The notes: generated by a model not told the origin, from the sequence alone. A stretch of 47,710 bases of DNA from Candidatus Melainabacteria bacterium (GCA_020853845.1 JADYYD010000034.1:1-47710); one strand, 5' to 3'. Shown: positions 17,683-25,252, numbered from the stretch's first letter. Program-made: numbers and translations.

Positions 17683-18060
17683 GGTTCCTCTCGTGCGCGT
17701 CCAAACGAACGACAGACGACCCGTCAAGGTCGCCTGCGTGCCGTTCGTGCCTCTGTGCGTGCCGGTCTATTTGAGCATTGATTTCGCATGGTGACAAGTG
17801 AGAAAAAAACAAAATACGGTATACCGTAACACCCGCCTGTGATGCGGCTTTTTCGATGTTTGTGTTAGTGAGAGTTAGCCTACCCTCCAGGGTAACTTGG
17901 CTCACGGTGCCGGTCTTTGGAGATTTCTCAGCAAGATTTTTCTTAAGTTATCAGCTTAAGCAGCCGATGCCAAGCCGCTTGATGTTACAACGCATTGCAA
18001 CCTCGCTGTGCGTTCGCGTGCTCCGTTCAATCGAAGACAGAGCACTGTATGCGGGTATTG
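17683..18060. other. Intergenic region of 378 bp with a perfect palindrome
   Basis: No convincing gene. Short open frames on both strands lack ribosome-binding sites and known motifs. It holds a 14-bp perfect palindrome (17815-17828) and a CTTAAG-N7-CTTAAG inverted repeat (17942-17960). Probably the control region of integrase 1. Confidence 0.5.
17815..17828. promoter_or_regulatory. Perfect 14-bp palindrome, operator-like
   Basis: TACGGTATACCGTA, 133 bp upstream of the integrase 1 start. It shares the core ACnGTATACnGT with the inverted repeat at 14306-14323 next to the TerS-like promoter. Two such sites in one island suggest a common regulator. Confidence 0.5.
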
Positions 18061-18393
18061 CTAGGCAAGTCTCTCGCCACAGCCATTGCAGAATTTTGCG
18101 CTTGGCGCATACGGCTTTCCACAGTTGGGACAACCAGGCTGTTCACGCCTGGGCTGGTTTGCGCCGTCCTTGAACGTCACAAACAGTGCCCCGCCTACGG
18201 TAAAAGCTACTAAAATTCCGACAAACAATCTGGAGACGTCGATTCTACTAGCGTATTCGGGAGGTTCCAATATAAAGCCGTACCCTAACTCGCTGGTCCC
18301 GCCCCGGTTTTCGCTAATCCATGGTGGGTTGACAGCCTGGACTGCTACTATCGCGGTCGTCGCCCAAACTGCCATCAGTTGCTTTGCATTCAT
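18061..18393 (-). CDS. Membrane protein with C-terminal zinc ribbon
   Basis: 110 residues. An N-terminal hydrophobic segment (about 5-22) and a second at about 57-75 (LFVGILVAFTVGGALFVTF) are followed by a zinc ribbon, CPNCGKPYAPSAKFCNGCG, at the C-terminus. Such ribbon-plus-helix proteins are common and mostly uncharacterised. The two CxxC knuckles predict a cytoplasmic structural zinc site. It is alone between the integrase 1 control region and the minus-strand small-ORF operon; its function in the island is unknown. Confidence 0.65.
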   Translation of the reverse strand: MNAKQLMAVWATTAIVAVQAVNPPWISENRGGTSELGYGFILEPPEYASRIDVSRLFVGILVAFTVGGALFVTFKDGANQPRREQPGCPNCGKPYAPSAKFCNGCGERLA

Positions 18394-18459
18394 CGCCGCA
18401 CCTATTGCCGATACTGATTAAGTTCTACCCACTATATGAACATCGACTGCGTTTCCTGG

Positions 18460-18873
18460 TCATTGGTCATTCTCCTGCAACATTTCAGTGATTCTGGCTT
18501 GCTCTGCCTCCTTCAGGAAAGGAATAGCCAAGCACTCCCGGCGATACCATAGTAGCGCCTGCATTGCTATTGCTATCATCTTGTCGTGAGCGGCAGCGCA
18601 TGACTCGTTCTCTGCTATTTTGAAAGTGATTTCTTGCGGGCAAAACTCCTTCGGTAACATCGACTTTACCTTGCGCAAGATGGTATTCGAGTCCCGTAAG
18701 CGTTTAGTGCTGATGGCATCCGCGCCTCCCTTCTTGTGGATTTCGGCGCAGGACATAAGCAAGTTGAACAGAATTTTTGCGCATTTGATTTGGTCCTCCG
18801 AGGAAACCAGGGACCGCTCAAGACGGCTGATTTCTAGGTCTTTTTGATTTACTGGCATGTCGCTTCCCCTCAT
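18460..18873 (-). CDS. Island protein of unknown function
   Basis: 137 residues, largely helical and charged, with a coiled-coil-like N-terminus (VNQKDLEISRLERSLVSSED) and a Cys-containing middle. No recognised domain. Its start overlaps the stop of the preceding ORF (18870-18873, ATGA), so it is the last gene of the minus-strand operon that begins with the AlpA-like gene. An internal Met six codons in is an alternative start. Confidence 0.6.
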   Translation of the reverse strand: MRGSDMPVNQKDLEISRLERSLVSSEDQIKCAKILFNLLMSCAEIHKKGGADAISTKRLRDSNTILRKVKSMLPKEFCPQEITFKIAENESCAAAHDKMIAIAMQALLWYRRECLAIPFLKEAEQARITEMLQENDQ

Positions 18874-19151
18874 TGCAGCGCTATCTGGTCGGATATTTTG
18901 GTCAGTTCTTGGTCAGCCAGCTTGTGGATAATTCCAATCGCTTTCCCTCTCTGCTCAAGACCGGGATACGCCAGTCGAATCTCCGCCAACATGCGCTCCC
19001 AGTGCCGTGATGCGGCGCGCACTGCTGGGTTGTCTGGATTCAGGGCGGCGTAATCCTGCCGCTCCCGCTCCATCTTGTCTAGCATTTTGTTGAGGCTATC
19101 GCCTGTATACATCTTGGTCATCCTGTCGTTAGGGTTGTTGGTTCGGCTCAT
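18870..19151 (-). CDS. Small helical island protein of unknown function
   Basis: 93 residues, charged and helical (SLNKMLDKMERERQDYAALN, RHWERMLAEIRLAYPGLEQR), with no recognised motif. It overlaps the upstream ORF by 23 bp and the downstream ORF by 4 bp. Tight overlaps on both sides support a real, translationally coupled gene in the operon. Confidence 0.6.
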   Translation of the reverse strand: MSRTNNPNDRMTKMYTGDSLNKMLDKMERERQDYAALNPDNPAVRAASRHWERMLAEIRLAYPGLEQRGKAIGIIHKLADQELTKISDQIALQ

Positions 19152-19674
19152 TGCAAGCCAGTGCTAGTGATTTCTCGCTCTCTTCGATAAACGCGGCATC
19201 GGCACCGCCCTCGACCTGCTTTCCAATCCAGAACCAAAACCGGTCCCAGAGGTCGCCCGTCGCCTCGTACTTGCGTTTTAAGGCTCGTGCCTGGTGAAGT
19301 GATAGGGGTGCTGTCGCCACCGTCCCTGGTGACTGCCCAGCAGTCTCATTTAGTCGTCTGTCAATTTCCTCCTGTAGGTGATTGCCGCCGCCCTTGATGA
19401 CGGCAAGTTTCAATGGTGCGATGCGATACAACTGGGCAACCTCTTCATCGGTCGGATTGGTCGCCCGGAAGTCGCGTGTGGTGGCGAAGTATTCGGTGGC
19501 GGTATTGCAGTTAGATATGCGGTTTGTGTATTCACATTTTTTGAGAACGAGGGGGAGGGGCACATCCAAAAACCCCAATAATGTCTTTGACTCCTTGCCA
19601 TCATTTGTGATGTTTTTGTCGGTGCTATCCCCCCGCGTTTGATTTTTTTTCAATTGGTCTAGATATCTGCCCAT
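19129..19674 (-). CDS. Island protein of unknown function downstream of the DUF3987 ORFs
   Basis: 181 residues with a Thr/Asn-rich polar N-terminus and a C-terminal helical part (LHQARALKRKYEATGDLWDR). Its start overlaps the end of the DUF3987 C-terminal ORF by 16 bp. I see no catalytic motif. Position directly after the replication genes suggests an accessory replication or regulatory role, but the sequence does not show one. Confidence 0.55.
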   Translation of the reverse strand: MGRYLDQLKKNQTRGDSTDKNITNDGKESKTLLGFLDVPLPLVLKKCEYTNRISNCNTATEYFATTRDFRATNPTDEEVAQLYRIAPLKLAVIKGGGNHLQEEIDRRLNETAGQSPGTVATAPLSLHQARALKRKYEATGDLWDRFWFWIGKQVEGGADAAFIEESEKSLALACNEPNQQP

Positions 19675-20390
19675 TGATACACCTTGGGGTTGATTCGATA
19701 TCTAACAGTAGGTCTACCGCGCTGCCCATCTATCTGGGTGCGTTCTGGTCTAAGCCATTTCTTTCCGGTCAAGACCTTGCAGGCGTCTTCAACCGATTCG
19801 ATGGTGGTGAGTTGCGACCAGCCACACTTATAGACATCACGCGCAGTGAAGTTGTCTTGCACGTCACCAGCCAGGATGCGACTTGCCAGCTTCACGCTTG
19901 CGGTAAGCCCACCCAGCACCAAACCGTACATGCGCCTGGCATGAGACTCGAAATACTCCGCCTGAGCAATTGCAAGTATCACATCATCCTTGCAGACTGA
20001 GCCGATGGTTTCGCTCTGCTCGTCAGCTTTTCGGACAAGATGATTGATAAGTGCAAGCGATGGCACGAACGACCGAAACTTCGCCAGGTGTTCAAGAATA
20101 AGTGGGTGTTCTTTACTACTCTGAAGTCTCCCCTCTAATGCAATCTGATAGGAATCCATTTCCTCCTGCCCTTCATTATCACAAGACACCCATGGAATTT
20201 CATCGCCACCAGAGGCGCCCCATTTGCGATAGTCAATATTTGCAAGGGTCCTGATTATCTTCTTTACTCGCTCATCCGCCTCCTTGTCAGGCGCTCTGTC
20301 GACATGCACATAGGGAATGTCATCAGGGAAACCAAGCACTTGAAGCCGTGAGGGAAAACCATCATCAACATGTTTCATAAAACACCTCAC
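19659..20390 (-). CDS. DUF3987 protein, C-terminal part (split gene)
   Basis: 243 residues. VDDGFPSRLQVLGFPDDIPY, then VDRAPDKEADERV, are the central DUF3987 sequence that normally follows IQPDKLxxYLR without a break. The end, FTARDVYKCGWSQLTTIESV and GRPTVRYRINPKVY, is the family's C-terminal winged helix. The GTG start overlaps the TGA of the N-terminal ORF (GTGA, 20387-20390). One extra base would fuse the two frames and restore the usual eight-residue spacing between YLR and DDG. So this is either a frameshifted gene or a genuine two-subunit form made by stop-start coupling. Confidence 0.75.
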   Translation of the reverse strand: MRCFMKHVDDGFPSRLQVLGFPDDIPYVHVDRAPDKEADERVKKIIRTLANIDYRKWGASGGDEIPWVSCDNEGQEEMDSYQIALEGRLQSSKEHPLILEHLAKFRSFVPSLALINHLVRKADEQSETIGSVCKDDVILAIAQAEYFESHARRMYGLVLGGLTASVKLASRILAGDVQDNFTARDVYKCGWSQLTTIESVEDACKVLTGKKWLRPERTQIDGQRGRPTVRYRINPKVYQWADI

Positions 20391-21301
20391 CTCAAATATT
20401 CGCGTAACTTGTCTGGCTGGATGCCGCCCAGCACTGATATGCAGACAGTCTTTGCTGAGACTGTGCCTCTGCCTATGCGGTCATAGTCGAATCGACCGCT
20501 ACCATTCCAACCTTCCAGGTAAAATGCGCGGTCTTGTTCATGACCTGCTTGGTCAAGCTGAGCCAGCCAACCGGCAAGTTCGTCTCGCATCAAGAGTATG
20601 CCGGTCGGATTCTCCTTGCACAGTTCATGCAACTTTTCGACTGTTGCATTGTTCGTCTGACGCCGAGCGCGCACCGGTTTTGGTGGCTCTTGCAGGTTGG
20701 AGAGTTTCAACTTCAGGGATTCCATATCATGGTTTACAGCCTTTCCGTCGCCCGCATAACGTGACTTTTGCGGACGGGCAGCAGCTTTCATATCCGCTTC
20801 AATGCCAGCCTCCATCGCCTTGTATTCGGCATACTCAGCCTTGTATTGTCGTTCGGCTTCAGTGAATTTCTGCTCAGCATCTCCCTCTAATTCATCTAAA
20901 AATCTGGTTGCCGCCTTGAGTGCTGCTGTTTTCTTTCTTCCTGGCGGTGCTATATAGGCACCAAAGAGATTAGGCACCACGCGCCAATCATCAGAGCGTT
21001 TAGGCCTGATACTGCATCTGGTGCCAACTACTGCGCCAATGACTACTGTCATTGCAACGTAGATGCCATCAGGAGGTGAGGACATCCTTTCCGCTACATC
21101 CATGATGTAACCCTGCAATGGTCCTGGCGCTAGATTCGGAAAGAATCTTTCGACTGGCAATAGTGCAGCGGGGTCAACCGGGTCCGGCTCATCCCACTCG
21201 CCTGGCGGACTAGCATCAAAAGGTTTCGCATCTTTAATGACTGGAGGTGACAGATGATGCGCTTCATTTGTACCATCCGGCTGATGGACTATAATACTCA
21301 T
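20387..21301 (-). CDS. DUF3987 protein, N-terminal part (split gene)
   Basis: 304 residues. DUF3987 proteins are large ATPase-like proteins found beside primases in phages, plasmids and islands and are presumed replicative. This part has FFPNLAPGPLQGYIMDVAER, SSPPDGIYVAMTVVIGAVVG, a P-loop-like APPGRKKTAALKA near residue 118, a long helical insert, and MRDELAGWLAQLD. It ends at GGIQPDKLREYLR followed by TGA, in the middle of a conserved block that continues in the next ORF. Start ATG 21301 is 16 nt after the Toprim stop with a weak AAGGGAAA site. Confidence 0.78.
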   Translation of the reverse strand: MSIIVHQPDGTNEAHHLSPPVIKDAKPFDASPPGEWDEPDPVDPAALLPVERFFPNLAPGPLQGYIMDVAERMSSPPDGIYVAMTVVIGAVVGTRCSIRPKRSDDWRVVPNLFGAYIAPPGRKKTAALKAATRFLDELEGDAEQKFTEAERQYKAEYAEYKAMEAGIEADMKAAARPQKSRYAGDGKAVNHDMESLKLKLSNLQEPPKPVRARRQTNNATVEKLHELCKENPTGILLMRDELAGWLAQLDQAGHEQDRAFYLEGWNGSGRFDYDRIGRGTVSAKTVCISVLGGIQPDKLREYLR

Positions 21302-21317
21302 ACTGGCTCGGTTTCCC

Positions 21318-21908
21318 TTATTTTGTATCTGCCCAATCGCTTCCCTGGCGGCTGGGCAGTATGATTTTCACAGTTTTGCTTTCCTCATCCCTCAATCGGA
21401 AAGCGGCTTTACGTGCGGCTTCTCGTCCGCGTTTGTCGTTATCTGCGAATATGATTACCTCTCTTACTTCCTTTGGTATCACTACAGTTTCTAGCCCTCC
21501 TGCATTGATGCACGCCCAGACTGGTATACCGGTTGCATTCTGGCTGGCGATGGCAGTTTCGATGCCCTCTGCCAATCCAAGCACCTCCTCTGCTGGATAC
21601 AGTCTGATAGCACCGCCCCTGGTGATGCCCTTAATTGGGCTTGCCATAATGCGCTTTGGTGAAGGCACTGGTGCTTTTCTTCCGTCATTCGTTAAGAACG
21701 TGCGATGCACGCTCACAATGTCGCCAGCCGGGTTTCGAATGGCGGCAACCATTGCCGGGAATGTTCCGGTAACTTCGCCTCTCTCTTGGTCGAAATAATC
21801 AAGACCGGGATGGTAGCGAAGGTCTGAAGGCATCACCTCAAGCGATAGCGCACGGATGACAGTCAAATACTCAATCACTGGATTCACTGGAAAGCTCCTC
21901 CGCTTCAT
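21318..21908 (-). CDS. Toprim-domain primase part (split gene)
   Basis: 196 residues corresponding to the C-terminal two thirds of phage/plasmid primases with a CHC2 zinc finger. RYHPGLDYFDQERGEVTG, PAMVAAIRNPAGDIVSVHRT, then Toprim motifs LAEGIETAIASQ (catalytic Glu) and VIIFADNDKRGREAA (DxD). In relatives this is fused to the zinc finger. Here it overlaps the zinc-finger ORF by 38 bp in another frame. No good ribosome-binding site precedes the first Met, which favours a frameshift over a true separate gene. Dropping one T from CTTTCC near 21895 would fuse them. Confidence 0.78.
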   Translation of the reverse strand: MKRRSFPVNPVIEYLTVIRALSLEVMPSDLRYHPGLDYFDQERGEVTGTFPAMVAAIRNPAGDIVSVHRTFLTNDGRKAPVPSPKRIMASPIKGITRGGAIRLYPAEEVLGLAEGIETAIASQNATGIPVWACINAGGLETVVIPKEVREVIIFADNDKRGREAARKAAFRLRDEESKTVKIILPSRQGSDWADTK

Positions 21909-22284
21909 TCCAGACCCTTAGGATTGCTTGCGCCTTGCGCTCGTCTATTACGTCTTGCTTGGTCTCTGTCGTGCTCCTCCGTGCTATCGGTTCAATACGT
22001 GCGCCACCGGTGAGGCTTTCTACCACCTCCACGAATCCTCTACCGGTGCGTTTTTGAAGATATGCAATTACATCCCCTCCGCTCGTACCACAAGCCCAGC
22101 ACTTAAACCAGCCTGCCTCTGTGTTGATTGAAAGGCTGGGGTGCTTGTCCTCGTGAAAACAGCAAGAGACGAGGATTTCACGCTTCCCGTGCCGCGCTTC
22201 AGGAAAGTCTTGCATGTACACACTCAAAGTCATCTCTTCTTTTACGGCTTCAATTTGCTGTGGTGTTACTCGCCCCACTCGCAT
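21871..22284 (-). CDS. CHC2 zinc-finger primase part (split gene)
   Basis: 137 residues. The DnaG-type zinc finger is intact: Cys41-x2-His44 (CCFHEDKHPSLS) and Cys62-x2-Cys65 (FKCWACGTSGGDVIAYL). It binds template DNA during primer synthesis. The end, LRVWNEAEELSS, is where relatives continue into the Toprim half; here a stop follows a few residues later. Start ATG 22284 follows AAGGAGAT; GTG 22278, with better spacing, is possible, and the frame is open to 22335. Third gene from the right att site, after int and alpA, the usual place for a satellite primase. Confidence 0.8.
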   Translation of the reverse strand: MRVGRVTPQQIEAVKEEMTLSVYMQDFPEARHGKREILVSCCFHEDKHPSLSINTEAGWFKCWACGTSGGDVIAYLQKRTGRGFVEVVESLTGGARIEPIARRSTTETKQDVIDERKAQAILRVWNEAEELSSESSD

Positions 22285-22401
22285 ATCTCCTTGTCGTTTA
22301 TGTGAGTTACTCTGCCTCTCTGCCGAGAGAAGCAAATTTCCTGCAAGTCAGTTATGAAGCGGACGGCATCACGTTTTCAGGTAACGGCAAACCGCAAGGC
22401 A

Positions 22402-22629
22402 TTAAGCACCTGTGCGGGCTTTTAGAAAAGCCTCAAGAGCGCTCTTTCGATAGAAAACTCTGCGCCCCACTCTTGTGGGCACCAGCTCTGGATATCGCCC
22501 CTCTGAGCGCCATTTGTCGAGGGTTTTTCTTCCACCCTCAAGACCTAAATACTCAGCGGAAAGGTCACCATTCAGCAAAGGATCATCATTTTGTGTTTGC
22601 ACGCGAAAAGGTGCAGGTGATTGAGACAT
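22402..22629 (-). CDS. AlpA/excisionase-like helix-turn-helix protein
   Basis: 75 residues. LSAEYLGLEGGRKTLDKWRS, then VGRRVFYRKSALEAFLKAR, is the MerR-like winged HTH of AlpA, Xis and related excisionase-family proteins. In P4-like islands and PICIs these bind att DNA to direct excision or activate integrase or early genes. CAGGAGAAG in front of ATG 22629 is a good ribosome-binding site. On the minus strand TTGTCC, 17 nt and TATTGA about 30 bp upstream could be its promoter. Located between integrase 2 and the primase and probably starting the early operon. Confidence 0.8.
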   Translation of the reverse strand: MSQSPAPFRVQTQNDDPLLNGDLSAEYLGLEGGRKTLDKWRSEGRYPELVPTRVGRRVFYRKSALEAFLKARTGA

Positions 22630-22846
22630 ACGCTCACTTCTCCTGTAGATAGTTCAATACGTTTCTGAGGATTGCCGGACAATCAACAGAACAATTGTCG
22701 CCCCTCGGCTACCAATCGCTACCTTAATTAGGTGGTGTAATTTCTTCGCCTTCAACCCTGATGAATTCCCGGTCTTGCTGGCGCACCATAAATTAGCGGA
22801 TTGGTTGACAGTTTTCGCCGCTAGCTTAAGTGTTTTTCTGAAAGTT

Positions 22847-24082
22847 TCACGATGAGCGTTTAGCCTTTACCACTTTCGTGCCCTTTTCTTCTTTCTTCTC
22901 ACTGCAAGCTTTTTCCCAGGTGGCATGAACAACCGCCCGCGCTTGCCGTGCGGCTTCATCATTCACATGCGCATAAACGGCGGCTGTCGTTTTTATATCC
23001 TTGTGGTTGAGCGCGTGCTTGATAACTGACAAATTGTAATTATGATTCGCCAGAGCGCTACCGAGACTGCGCCTCAAATCGTGAATGGTGCAGTCCTCTA
23101 CGCCAGCCTCTTTACGTAGTGCATACCAACCCTTTTTAGGGTCTGTCAGGTGTTTTGTTTTTGTGCCAGAGCCATGAAAAACAAAAGGCGAGATTATCCG
23201 TTTGTTCACCTGCTCCTGCTTTCTACGGTTGAGAATTTCCAGCTCGCCGTCTTGCAGGATAATGACCTGCCCTTGCTGGTTTTTCATTTCGCTGTGCGGG
23301 ATTGTCCATGTCCTTGCGGTCATGTTGATGTGCTCCCAGCGCATCGCCAGCACGTTTGACTTACGGACGCCGGTATACAGCGCCAATAGTACAAAGTCTC
23401 CGATTGCATCGCCACGCTTGCGTGCTGCAATGATGAGCTTTGCCGCCTCGTCCTCTCTCAGGAACCGATTTCTCTTTTGCTCGTTTTTGATGTCGACCAA
23501 TCCGCCATCAAAAGGATTCTCTTTTGAGCACCGCCCCCAGATTGCACCTTTATTAAACACGGCACGCAAAAGCTGAATGGTGCGGTTAGCCGTGTAGACG
23601 CCCTTCTCTTTTCTTAGTTTGAGTTGAAAACGGCTGGCATCATCCCTGGTGACCTCCGAAAGTCTCTTGCCTGCCAGAGGCGATGCGTAGCGCCGGAAGT
23701 TTGCCACCATGTCTTGCCAGGTTTTTGTATTGTGCTTGGCGTGCCTCTCGATGTATTCATCAAATAGGTCTTGCAGGGTCATCTCTGCGCGTGCAGCGCG
23801 GCGTGCCTGCATAGGATTTCTGCCTTGCTCAATGTCGATAATGACTGGTTTAGCAGCTGCTCTTGCAGCAGCAGGCAGCATTTCCGGAAATTTACCAAGC
23901 TTGTGCCAGACCGTTTTGCCATTAAGCTTCTTGCGTACATAGAAAGTACGGATGTCTCCAGGAGTGACATCCATAATAAGTCCGCGCACCTCCTCGTCAT
24001 AAACACGAGTCCTCTTGCCTGGCTCCGGCTTGGATACCTTTTTAAGCCTTTCGACAGTGAAATTAAAATGACTATCGCTCAT
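22847..24082 (-). CDS. int: Tyrosine integrase 2 (P4-like), adjacent to attR
   Basis: 411-residue integrase with a DUF4102-like arm-binding domain (residues about 5-95, KLNGKTVWHKLGKFPEMLPA), a core-binding domain (100-195) and a catalytic domain with Arg240 (TGVRKSN), His334-Arg337 (HDLRRS), His360 (LNHKDI) and Tyr370 (AAVYAHV). All catalytic residues are present. GGAGGGCGAGTTT upstream fixes ATG 24082 within a frame open to 24181. Its start lies 173 bp from attR, and TGTATCCCC repeats overlap its promoter region, so it is the integrase most likely to mobilise this island and may repress its own transcription. Confidence 0.93.
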   Translation of the reverse strand: MSDSHFNFTVERLKKVSKPEPGKRTRVYDEEVRGLIMDVTPGDIRTFYVRKKLNGKTVWHKLGKFPEMLPAAARAAAKPVIIDIEQGRNPMQARRAARAEMTLQDLFDEYIERHAKHNTKTWQDMVANFRRYASPLAGKRLSEVTRDDASRFQLKLRKEKGVYTANRTIQLLRAVFNKGAIWGRCSKENPFDGGLVDIKNEQKRNRFLREDEAAKLIIAARKRGDAIGDFVLLALYTGVRKSNVLAMRWEHINMTARTWTIPHSEMKNQQGQVIILQDGELEILNRRKQEQVNKRIISPFVFHGSGTKTKHLTDPKKGWYALRKEAGVEDCTIHDLRRSLGSALANHNYNLSVIKHALNHKDIKTTAAVYAHVNDEAARQARAVVHATWEKACSEKKEEKGTKVVKAKRSS

Positions 24083-24104
24083 AAACTCGCCCTCCCAGAC
24101 CACC

Positions 24105-24123
24105 TGTATCCCCCTGGTATCCC
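24105..24123 (+). promoter_or_regulatory. Integrase arm-type repeats, right end (tandem)
   Basis: TGTATCCCC (24105-24113) and near copy TGGTATCCC (24115-24123) lie between the integrase 2 start and attR. They match the nonamer at the left end of the island. Confidence 0.5.
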
Positions 24124-24162
24124 TTTTGGCGTCAACTAACGCCGGTACGACATCGACCAGGA

Positions 24163-24171
24163 GGGGATACA
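24163..24171 (-). promoter_or_regulatory. Integrase arm-type repeat, right end (inverted copy)
   Basis: TGTATCCCC on the minus strand, lying at the predicted transcription start of integrase 2. Integrase bound here could repress its own promoter. Confidence 0.45.
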
Positions 24172-24179
24172 GACTTACC

Positions 24180-24209
24180 AAAATACACCAGGCATGCGAC
24201 TCCAGTCAA
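24180..24209 (-). promoter_or_regulatory. Promoter of integrase 2
   Basis: On the minus strand TTGACT (24209-24204), 18 nt, TATTTT (24185-24180), with a predicted start near 24172 and a leader of about 90 nt that contains the arm repeats. Confidence 0.5.
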
Positions 24210-24255
24210 CCGCAAACAATTCCAATCAACCAAGGATTCCCATTAGTCCTTTTGA

Positions 24256-24298
24256 CTTCGAACCAAGAGGTCGTAGGTTCGAGTCCTACAGGGCGGGA
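24256..24298 (+). repeat. attR: second copy of the 43-bp att core
   Basis: Identical over 43 bp to 14012-14054 in tRNA-Arg; the match stops at both ends. It is preceded by GA, as is the third copy at 25907. Confidence 0.93.
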
Positions 24299-24359
24299 TT
24301 TTTCATAACTGTGTCTCGGGCCGGTCAAGGATCGCTGATCTTCAAACAAGGTTTAAGAC

Positions 24360-25055
24360 ATGGTGCGTAATGAACTGAAGCTTCTGAAGGTGCTTTTAAC
24401 ATGCATCTTGGTTAACCTTGCCAGCATGCCAATTACGCTTGCCGCACCTGTCAACACAGCACAGCAACTTTCTAGCTCTAATCTGCAACATGGAGAATGG
24501 CAGCTGAAATGTTTGCTTAGAGTTCGACCTGAGATGAAAACTTTTATCACCTATCGAGATCCGCTTTGGCAGTGGTCAGCAAAACAATTTGCCGGAGAAG
24601 GATGTGGGCGAAGAATATATTGGGATAGTAGTCCGACACACAACAAATATGCGTCTGAAGCAGCTTTTGACGAGGATAAGCAACAAATTCTAATTAGGTT
24701 GCAAACGGTTGATCATCGCGGAAATCATGTGCCACCAGAAGAACAATGGACTTCATTAGTATATGCATTTGCTCGATCAGGCACACTTTTAGAGTCTGAA
24801 AAAATTTGGATTCAAGCGACGAAAAAGCAAATTTCAAAATCTGATTGGATAAAGAGAAAAGCAGAAATGGAGTTTGATGGTTACGTAAAAACAAAGAAAT
24901 TCTATGAGGAAATTTTCCACCCACTTATGCAAAAGAGAAAAATTAGTTCCAATGTGCGCTTTTGGAGAACAGAATTAGCTACAACTTTTCAAGATTGGTT
25001 AAAAACTGCGCAAGGTAAAGAATGCATTCAGAAACTTACTCCGCTTGCACCTTGA
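24360..25055 (+). CDS. Exported protein of unknown function
   Basis: 231 residues with an N-terminal signal peptide (KLLKVLLTCILVNLASMPIT; cleavage near LAAP at residue 30). The mature domain has four Cys, possibly two disulphides, and a Lys-rich C-terminal half. No family recognised. The gene is clearly more AT-rich than the chromosome around it and lies between two att cores, so it was probably acquired with the segment. No strong ribosome-binding site before the ATG. Confidence 0.6.
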   Translation: MVRNELKLLKVLLTCILVNLASMPITLAAPVNTAQQLSSSNLQHGEWQLKCLLRVRPEMKTFITYRDPLWQWSAKQFAGEGCGRRIYWDSSPTHNKYASEAAFDEDKQQILIRLQTVDHRGNHVPPEEQWTSLVYAFARSGTLLESEKIWIQATKKQISKSDWIKRKAEMEFDGYVKTKKFYEEIFHPLMQKRKISSNVRFWRTELATTFQDWLKTAQGKECIQKLTPLAP

Positions 25056-25218
25056 ACGAGACGGGACCGCACAGTCGAGTGTTTCGATTCCTCTCAAAAA
25101 AATTAAAACCGATTTCTATGTTCAGGTTATCTAACGCCGAAGTCTATTCATGAGACTCTGACCTTCCCCCATTCGTCCGCTTGTGTCAGTTGACTGCTTG
25201 TGCTTTTCTGCCGCCGGA

Positions 25219-25233
25219 TATACAATGTGTATA
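25219..25233. promoter_or_regulatory. Inverted repeat upstream of the toxin-antitoxin operon
   Basis: TATACA-ATG-TGTATA, a perfect 6-bp inverted repeat; its left arm is itself a good -10 hexamer. It lies 20 bp before the antitoxin start. Toxin-antitoxin operons are normally repressed by the antitoxin at such sites. Confidence 0.5.
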
Positions 25234-25252
25234 CCAACCATTGGAGATGGCT

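Larger units (their letters stand above)
14012..24298. mobile_element. Integrated genomic island in tRNA-Arg; candidate phage satellite (PICI-like)
   Basis: 10.3 kb flanked by perfect 43-bp repeats of the tRNA 3' end. It carries two tyrosine integrases, an AlpA-like HTH protein, CHC2 and Toprim primase ORFs, a DUF3987 protein (two ORFs), a small-terminase-like HTH protein and small ORFs of unknown function. No capsid, portal, tail, lysis, relaxase or type IV secretion genes are recognisable. TGTATCCCC arm-type repeats occur just inside both ends. Int, alpA and primase next to one att site are the standard early module of satellites and P4-like islands. The satellite interpretation is inference; the mobile island itself is well supported. 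Confidence 0.88.

Noticed and set aside
17618-17905. Open frame upstream of and overlapping integrase 1 (minus strand, 95 codons)
   Set aside because: It overlaps the well-supported integrase start in another frame, has no Shine-Dalgarno and no known motif.
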